The notes under the pieces: generated by a model | Database searches by the model: none | The model's input: only the letters and a program-made list of their open reading frames with translations | What the model was told of the DNA's origin: nothing | Source: CAZNDN01 sp964571815 | GTDB taxonomy: Bacteria; Fibrobacterota; Chitinivibrionia; Chitinivibrionales; WJKA01 | NCBI GenBank assembly: GCA_964571815.1 | Contig: CAZNDN010000134.1 | Coordinates: 1 to 10,949 of the forward strand | DNA length: 10,949 nucleotides | Direction of reading: 5' to 3' | Shown: one piece after another, positions 6,427 through 10,949 of the stretch | How positions within the stretch are numbered: position 1 is the stretch's first letter | Layout of the letters: every line of letters starts with the position of its first letter | Position numbers and translations under genes: made by a program

Positions 6427-9306
6427 TCAACGGTGCCGCAGATACGAGAAATGTGTCTGAATCGCACCGCTGATACGGAACAGGTACATACCGGGAACAA
6501 GCTCCTTCAACGGTACCACGACCGATCGACGTTCAACCGAAACATGACGCACCATCCTCCCGCGGACATCGAACAGGCTGACTGTGTACGAACCGCTCGA
6601 CAAGGGGTGTGCGATAAACAGGTTCTCTTTTCGAGTTATGACGGAGGGTCCTGATCCCTCTCCCCCGAACGACACGTACTGTACCATACTCGTTCGGTTC
6701 GGTGGGTACTCCCACTCCTCTTCTTCCCACTGTGCTCCGGGATCGGGCCAGGGAGCCCGGCCGTATTCATACGCACCCAGATCCGGAGCGTCACCCTCAT
6801 AATCGTTGAGCATGATTCCTGTATAAAGAGTTGAATCATACGTTGGAGTTTCGGGATCGGTGTCGCGATACCGCATGTCCATTACCACTTCCTTCATGCC
6901 CGCGTCGATTGCCCGCGAGCCGGCGGTCAGGGTGAAGTTATGGTTTGCCGCGTCGGCAATGCCCCACGCTTCGGGCTCGCCCATGGCATACAGCGCGTTA
7001 CAGCCGATCCAGTCGACATTGCGTGCTTTGGAGCAGCCGGGATCGACGTTCTCGGAGCAGTGGTTGGACTCGATGAAGGTATTGTTCCAGACCAGGTTGT
7101 CGGCGACAATGGCATGATCCGCACAGATGTTACAAAAGACGGAGGCGTCGTGAAGCGTTCGAGTGCCTCGCCAGAAAACGTTGTGGTGGATGCGGAAATG
7201 CTTTGCCCCGTTATCCAGACCGATAATACCGCTGGTCTTGCCGCTTATCTCGTGAAACCAGTTATGGGTAATCTCGGTATAGGGTCCTCCGCCTCCATAC
7301 ACATAAATTGCACCTCCCTCTTTGGAAAGAAGACTGCGGTATTGAAAATCATTACCCGTAATGGTGATGGGATTTTCGTTGATTGCCTGGCCGGAGCTGT
7401 TGAAATGAATTGCACTTCTGCCGAATCCGCGGAATGAGTTGTTGGCAATACGGTGACCGGTGCCCCAGTATGCATCCTCAGATCCGCGATCATAACGCCG
7501 ACCGTTCGTGAAGTAGATACCAGCATCATAGGTGCCGGCATAATTGCAGTCGCGAATGATACAGTTTTCCACGGTGCAGTTTTTCCCGTCGAGAATAATG
7601 CCCGAACCGGCACTGACCCCGATCAGACAGCGGGAGATCACGTTCTCCTCACCGCCGATATAGATGCCCCGGTGACCGTCGGCAAACGTCTTTGCCCGAA
7701 AATCACCGTATTGGCCGGGATTGGTTGAGGCCCATCCTGCTTCCCACGACTCCTCCCAGGTTTCGTATTGAGAGGTGTACTTGAACCGGCAATTTTCGAT
7801 ACGGCAAAAACGTGCGTTTCGTAAGACCAGTGCCCCACCGAGAAAACGCAGGTTTTCAATAACGATATGCGACAAGCCCTGGATAAGCGCTACCTGCTGG
7901 CGTTTCTTGACCTCGACCAGATGCTCGTCGGGTGAGTCCCCGTCGGGAGCCCAGAGATAGACCCTGCCGTCGTCCATATACCACTCCCGGGGTGAATCGA
8001 GCAGCTCCCGTTTGTGCGATATGTAGAAGGGCCCCTTGTGCGATTTCACACCGATACAGGGGTTGCGACGAACGGCGAAGCGGATGCCGTCGCCCGGTGT
8101 TGTTCCCGTTGGATCGGAGGAAAGCACCTCGCCGAAATTGGTGAAGTACCACCATCGAAATCCCTTGAACAGACCACCCTTGAAGAAATCGGCGTCGCGA
8201 TTCTGAAAACAGGGAGACATTTTTCGCCCGGTCAGCGTCTGGGTCATGACCGTATCGGGATCATCCGGCCCGACAAAATCATCTCTCCAGTACTTCGTAT
8301 TGGCCCAGCTCGGTACAAGAAGAGGATGAATCCACTGCCGGCCCTTTTCCAGGCAAGGCGTACTGTACGAGTCCCACCCGACCTCCGGGCAGGGGTCCTC
8401 TACATTGGGACAGCGGGCCGAATACATGATTTCACCGTCGACAAACACACAATTGTTGTACCTGCCCAGATTCCAGTCTATCGGCGCGACATATATCGCC
8501 CCCTCGTGGCGTTTCCATCCGGTCACCGGCTCTGCCGCGCTGATATAGACGTCCTCACCGTTGCAGGCCGTAAAGGTCACCGGCGCGCCGGGACCTCCCG
8601 ACATGACCGGTTGGAGTCGTTCCCGGTACACTCCCCCGCGGATACGGCACGTGGCGCCGGGACCGAGAAGCCGCGTTGCGCGGGAAAGGGTGCGAAACGC
8701 CGTTTGCGGCGTTTCGCCGTCGTTGGTATCCGCCCCCCCTTCTCCATCGACATACACATCGCCGCATTGCAGGTCATCCTTATTGACCCGGCCCGACAAC
8801 TCAATCCGGTTGAGCCGGCAGACAGTATCGTTTTCCCGATCGCTCGAAAAAAGCACGAAGAGCGCGTGGACTCCCACGGTCTTTTTCAACGGAACGCGCC
8901 ATCGTGTCCAGGAGTGATGGCGTACCGAGAGTGTACATGTTGCGACCACCGCCCCGTTCCAACTGTCGAGCCGAACCGTCAGGTACCCGGGCCGTGTATG
9001 GTTTTCCTTGAGAGTGCCGAGACTGATTGTCGTAAAGGCTATGGAATCGTAACCGCCGGGAGGGAAAAAGATTGAGTCGTACCCAACCCAGTCGCCGTTG
9101 CCGCAGCCCCGGAGGTCCGTTGCCCACCCGTCAATACCGGCACCCCTGACCGTGTCAAAATCTTCCGCCTCGACGGCAATTGAAACGGGGAACGTTTGCG
9201 GGGGCGGCGCCGCCGCGGCGTTGGCCATGCAGACAAGAACGGCAAGTGCCGGGCGAACCACGCCGGAATCGGGCACACCGAGTGCGCTCCACGAATCCCG
9301 TTTCAT
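6427..9306 (-). CDS. Secreted CBM6-like plus right-handed beta-helix carbohydrate-active enzyme with sorting tail
   Basis: A 959-residue multidomain extracellular protein, probably a polysaccharide lyase or glycoside hydrolase. Signal peptide 1-33. Residues about 42-172 look like a CBM6-type carbohydrate-binding module: IAVEAEDFD opening, GCGNGDWVGYDSIFFPPGGYDSI core, LTVRLDSWNGAVVATCTL strands, and closing LNRIELSG. Residues 183-230 (VYVDGEGGADTNDGETP, then a GGVYRER turn) are the usual opening of DUF1565 / right-handed beta-helix proteins. About 478-745 carry the helix coils with repeated N-rich turns (IENCRFKY, VENCIIRDCN, ITGNDFQYR, IHHNVFWRG). EWYMDDGRVYLWAPDG (441-456) and DLGAYEYG (842-849) are typical of beta-helix GH141/PL6-like enzymes; I cannot choose between those families. 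An acidic linker WEEEEWEYPP precedes a type IX-like sorting tail (LFDVRGRMVRH, LVPGMYLFRISG). AAGGAGGG lies 6 bases before the ATG. It follows the Ig-like gene by 30 bp. Confidence 0.9.
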   Translation of the reverse strand: MKRDSWSALGVPDSGVVRPALAVLVCMANAAAAPPPQTFPVSIAVEAEDFDTVRGAGIDGWATDLRGCGNGDWVGYDSIFFPPGGYDSIAFTTISLGTLKENHTRPGYLTVRLDSWNGAVVATCTLSVRHHSWTRWRVPLKKTVGVHALFVLFSSDRENDTVCRLNRIELSGRVNKDDLQCGDVYVDGEGGADTNDGETPQTAFRTLSRATRLLGPGATCRIRGGVYRERLQPVMSGGPGAPVTFTACNGEDVYISAAEPVTGWKRHEGAIYVAPIDWNLGRYNNCVFVDGEIMYSARCPNVEDPCPEVGWDSYSTPCLEKGRQWIHPLLVPSWANTKYWRDDFVGPDDPDTVMTQTLTGRKMSPCFQNRDADFFKGGLFKGFRWWYFTNFGEVLSSDPTGTTPGDGIRFAVRRNPCIGVKSHKGPFYISHKRELLDSPREWYMDDGRVYLWAPDGDSPDEHLVEVKKRQQVALIQGLSHIVIENLRFLGGALVLRNARFCRIENCRFKYTSQYETWEESWEAGWASTNPGQYGDFRAKTFADGHRGIYIGGEENVISRCLIGVSAGSGIILDGKNCTVENCIIRDCNYAGTYDAGIYFTNGRRYDRGSEDAYWGTGHRIANNSFRGFGRSAIHFNSSGQAINENPITITGNDFQYRSLLSKEGGAIYVYGGGGPYTEITHNWFHEISGKTSGIIGLDNGAKHFRIHHNVFWRGTRTLHDASVFCNICADHAIVADNLVWNNTFIESNHCSENVDPGCSKARNVDWIGCNALYAMGEPEAWGIADAANHNFTLTAGSRAIDAGMKEVVMDMRYRDTDPETPTYDSTLYTGIMLNDYEGDAPDLGAYEYGRAPWPDPGAQWEEEEWEYPPNRTSMVQYVSFGGEGSGPSVITRKENLFIAHPLSSGSYTVSLFDVRGRMVRHVSVERRSVVVPLKELVPGMYLFRISGAIQTHFSYLRHR

Positions 9307-9336
9307 ACCATGCCCTCCTTCGGGAGCGAGTAAGGA

Positions 9337-9855
9337 TCAACGGCGATCGGCGCCCCCCGCGAAGCCGCTGTCGCGAATGGAAAAAGCACTGTCGGAACAA
9401 TCGCTCTTGTCGAAATTGTCGTATTCCCAGATTTGTACCAGGCAGGAGTCGGAAATGGTCGAGAAATCCTGCCGGTACTGGGGGTCGTAGTATTCCGTCG
9501 GTATGACCCAGCGATACGTACCCACATTGCCGTCGTGGACCGTCGTGTCGGTCGCGTAGATGCGGTTCTCGACGACATTCCAGTTGATAGTGCTGAAGGT
9601 ATATCCGAGGTCAAACGACACATCAAAATGGAGGCTGTTGAAAACCTTCGTGGTATCCACGGCCCAGGAGATAACCATGGTGTCGCCCACCTCGTAACGT
9701 TCTCCGCCGTTCGGGGTAAGGAGTTTCAGACCCATCTCGCCCGGATCGACATACCGCGGCCCCTCCGGGCCCACAGAGGATGAACGGTTGCACTGCATGT
9801 GCGGAAGCACCAGCGCCACCGCGAGCAAACCCCAACCGACCGGTTTTTTGTTCAT
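9337..9855 (-). CDS. Small secreted or lipid-anchored Ig-like (Kre9/KNH-type) domain protein
   Basis: A 172-residue exported protein, first gene of the minus-strand run. The start at 9855 is chosen for MNKKPVGWGLLAVALVL, a standard signal sequence, with AAGGGAGG 5 bases upstream; the longer frame from 9906 lacks both. Cys22 follows LPHMQ, so it could be a lipid-modified cysteine, but Gln at -1 is not a canonical lipobox. Residues about 44-162 hold LKLLTPNGGERYEVGDTMVISW and end with SDSAFSIRD, the signature of a Ser-Thr-rich/Kre9-KNH-like beta-sandwich (PF10342-type) common in secreted proteins of polysaccharide degraders. A run of NWNVVENRIYATDTTV and VGTYRWVIP strands completes the fold. 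It carries no catalytic motif. It is only 30 bp ahead of the beta-helix enzyme, so a surface anchor or accessory binding role alongside that enzyme is inferred. Confidence 0.8.
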   Translation of the reverse strand: MNKKPVGWGLLAVALVLPHMQCNRSSSVGPEGPRYVDPGEMGLKLLTPNGGERYEVGDTMVISWAVDTTKVFNSLHFDVSFDLGYTFSTINWNVVENRIYATDTTVHDGNVGTYRWVIPTEYYDPQYRQDFSTISDSCLVQIWEYDNFDKSDCSDSAFSIRDSGFAGGADRR

Positions 9856-9860
9856 AGCCG

Positions 9861-9868
9861 CCTCCCTT
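9861..9868 (-). promoter_or_regulatory. Ribosome binding site for the 9855 start
   Basis: On the minus strand AAGGGAGG is followed by CGGCT and then ATG. It decides the start of the Ig-like gene at 9855 over the in-frame ATG at 9906. Confidence 0.75.
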
Positions 9869-9877
9869 CCTCTCCAT

Positions 9878-9946
9878 AAGATAGTGGAACAGAGCGTTGA
9901 GCGCAACAGGCAAATAAAAAAAACGTACTGAACTTCGTACAGTATA
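9878..9946 (-). promoter_or_regulatory. Candidate promoter zone for the minus-strand run
   Basis: Two weak candidates are visible on the minus strand. One is TTGCGC (9906-9901), 17 bases, TATCTT (9883-9878). The other has a good -10 box, TATACT (9946-9941), but no recognisable -35 element at 16-18 bases. Neither is compelling alone; the run must start transcription somewhere in 9856-10020 if it is an operon. Confidence 0.25.
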
Positions 9947-9982
9947 ATGATGTAACCTATTGTATATTAGTGTGTTATGGTT

Positions 9983-10012
9983 TTCCGTAGCGTAGTTCCG
10001 ACATTTTTTCCG
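9983..10012 (+). repeat. Three TTCCG direct repeats upstream of the divergent gene's promoter
   Basis: TTCCG occurs at 9983-9987, 9996-10000 and 10008-10012, that is at 13- and 12-base steps, and the last copy ends 10 bases before the -35 box of the plus-strand promoter. The placement would suit a transcription-factor site between the divergent genes. The motif is short, so chance is possible. Confidence 0.35.
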
Positions 10013-10022
10013 AACATTGAAG

Positions 10023-10051
10023 TTGCAAATCTTCTTTTTTTTGCTTATACT
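10023..10051 (+). promoter_or_regulatory. Sigma-70-like promoter for the TIGR02147-family gene
   Basis: TTGCAA (10023-10028), a 17-base spacer, then TATACT (10046-10051). The predicted transcription start near 10058 leaves a leader of about 30 bases containing GGAAAG at 10073-10078. Both hexamers and the spacer agree well with the vegetative consensus. Confidence 0.6.
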
Positions 10052-10087
10052 TAATAGTGCCCGTTCGTGAGTGGAAAGCTGCCGAAG

Positions 10088-10949
10088 ATGAGAAAACAAC
10101 CGGAATCACATCCCCACGATGTCCTGAAGAAGCTCTACTTCTACAGTGACTACCGCACCTTCCTCCAGGACTACTTCCGGGAGCAGAAGCGGCTCAAAGA
10201 GCACTTTTCGCATCGTTTCTTCGCTCGCAAAGCCGGGCTCTCATCACCGAGCATGATCCTTGATGTACTCAAGGGAAGGTATAACCTCACCATACGCACG
10301 CTTCCCAGGATCATAGCGGGCCTGGGACTCAGGGGCAAGAACGCCCGGTTTTTCGAAAACCTCGTATGGTTCAATCAAACCAGAGACACGGTTCGGAAGG
10401 AGCACTACTACCGTCAAATGGTTCAACTTCGGGTATCCGCAAAGTTTTACCGATTGCACAAGGACCAGTACGCCTATTTTGAACATTTCAGCTACGCGGT
10501 GATTCGCGAACTGGCGGTGTACGGAAACTGGCGCGGAGATTTCAGGAAGCTCGGGGCCCTGGTCGAGCCGCCGGTCAATGCCGCGACCGCGGAGAAGGCC
10601 GTTGACCTGCTCTTGAAATGCGGCCTGCTCACCAGGAAGCCCGACGGCGCCTTCGAGCAGAGCGATCCGGCGCTTACGTTCGAAGACGTCCCTTCGGCGG
10701 TAAAGAAACCGTACCGGCGGATGTTCCTGCAGCTCGGTATGGATGCCGCCGAGAGACTCGGGCCCGACAAACGCTACTGTGCTCATACGCTGCTGTCCAT
10801 GAGCCGGGAGAGCTACCGGGAAGCCGTTGCCGTACTCGACGAGGCCCGGGAGAAAATTATGGCCCTTGCACTCAATGACAACAAGGTCGAACAAGTGTAT
10901 GAGCTGATTCTCCAGCACTATCCATTGTCAAAAGTTATCGGGGAAGGCA
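10088..10949 (+). CDS. TIGR02147 (DUF4423-like) family protein, cut by the window end
   Basis: The frame is open from ATG 10088 to the window end (287 codons seen) and probably lacks only a few residues. It matches the TIGR02147 family, the second-largest paralogous family of Fibrobacter succinogenes. Signatures in order: LYFYSDYRTFLQDYFREQK (16-34), FFARKAGLSSPSMILDVLKG (44-63), a helix-turn-helix-like stretch followed by NLTIRTLPRIIAGLGL (66-81), ARFFENLVWFNQTRD (86-100), YAVIRELAVYG (136-146), a winged-helix-like AEKAVDLLLKCGLLTRKPDG (168-187), and a closing VEQVYELILQHYPLSK (267-282), where the family's final FPL motif falls. No signal peptide, so it is cytoplasmic. It probably acts as a DNA-binding regulator, though this family is poorly characterised. 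GGAAAG lies 9 bases upstream of the ATG. It is divergent from the secreted-protein run, with 232 bp between, which makes it a candidate regulator of that run. Confidence 0.9.
   Translation, partial: MRKQPESHPHDVLKKLYFYSDYRTFLQDYFREQKRLKEHFSHRFFARKAGLSSPSMILDVLKGRYNLTIRTLPRIIAGLGLRGKNARFFENLVWFNQTRDTVRKEHYYRQMVQLRVSAKFYRLHKDQYAYFEHFSYAVIRELAVYGNWRGDFRKLGALVEPPVNAATAEKAVDLLLKCGLLTRKPDGAFEQSDPALTFEDVPSAVKKPYRRMFLQLGMDAAERLGPDKRYCAHTLLSMSRESYREAVAVLDEAREKIMALALNDNKVEQVYELILQHYPLSKVIGEG

Noticed and set aside
8014..9075. Long 353-codon plus-strand open frame opposite the beta-helix gene
   Set aside because: It is antisense to a gene with clear domains; its translation is Arg/Pro-rich with no motif or ribosome site, as expected for a shadow of GC-rich coding DNA.
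9916..9942. Hairpin followed by eight T on the minus strand, resembling a terminator or attenuator in the leader of the run
   Set aside because: The stem is only four GTAC base pairs plus one wobble pair around an 8-base loop, too weak to call.
9943..9948. Perfect TATAAT on the plus strand
   Set aside because: No -35 element lies 16-18 bases upstream, and a complete promoter exists closer to the plus-strand gene at 10023-10051.
9623..10099. 158-codon minus-strand frame spanning the divergent intergenic region
   Set aside because: It overlaps the Ig-like gene in another frame and the plus-strand promoter, and has no recognisable domain or ribosome site.
10244..10918. 224-codon minus-strand frame at the right edge
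   Set aside because: It is fully antisense to the TIGR02147 gene, whose family motifs are present along its whole length on the plus strand.

Overview
The window looks like chromosomal DNA from a polysaccharide-degrading member of the Fibrobacterota (Fibrobacter / Chitinispirillum-type bacteria). The main clue is the last gene, a nearly complete member of the TIGR02147 family, a large paralogous family first defined in Fibrobacter succinogenes. Supporting clues are several secreted proteins with C-terminal tails of the 'DLRGR' / 'DVRGRMV' kind used for type IX-like surface sorting, a CE3-type esterase, a CBM6-like module, and Shine-Dalgarno sites close to AAGGAGG. The assignment is inference from family knowledge; no database search was possible.

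Layout. At the left edge (5-952, plus strand) lies a secreted SGNH/CE3-like carbohydrate esterase whose C-terminal sorting tail appears to be hit by a frameshift. It converges on a long co-directional minus-strand run covering 9855 down to 1122. In transcription order this run holds: a small secreted or lipid-anchored Ig-like protein (9855-9337); a 959-residue CBM6-like plus right-handed beta-helix enzyme with a sorting tail (9306-6427); a short secreted protein resembling the N-terminal half of a concanavalin-fold polysaccharide lyase (6229-5825); two tandem paralogous secreted beta-propeller proteins (5714-4359 and 4296-3010); a secreted two-beta-sandwich protein (3013-1613); and a second short lyase-like fragment (1571-1122). 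Spacing is tight (30 bp, 41 bp and a 4-base ATGA overlap) except for about 200 bp before the first fragment and 110 bp after it, so one or two transcription units are likely. At the right edge, transcribed divergently from the run, is the TIGR02147 gene (10088 to beyond the window end), preceded by a good sigma-70-like promoter and three TTCCG direct repeats.

How the genes may work together. Nearly every product carries an export signal and several carry carbohydrate-active or carbohydrate-binding folds, so the run most likely encodes an extracellular or outer-surface apparatus for binding and depolymerising a plant or microbial polysaccharide. The esterase would remove acyl decorations, the beta-helix enzyme would cut the backbone, and the propeller and beta-sandwich proteins would bind glycan or partner proteins. 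The divergent TIGR02147 protein is a candidate local regulator. The least described parts are the tandem propeller pair, the duplicated beta-sandwich protein, and the two lyase-like proteins that end at the same point of the fold. I see no RNA genes, CRISPR arrays, insertion sequences or attachment sites. No gap exceeds 300 bases.
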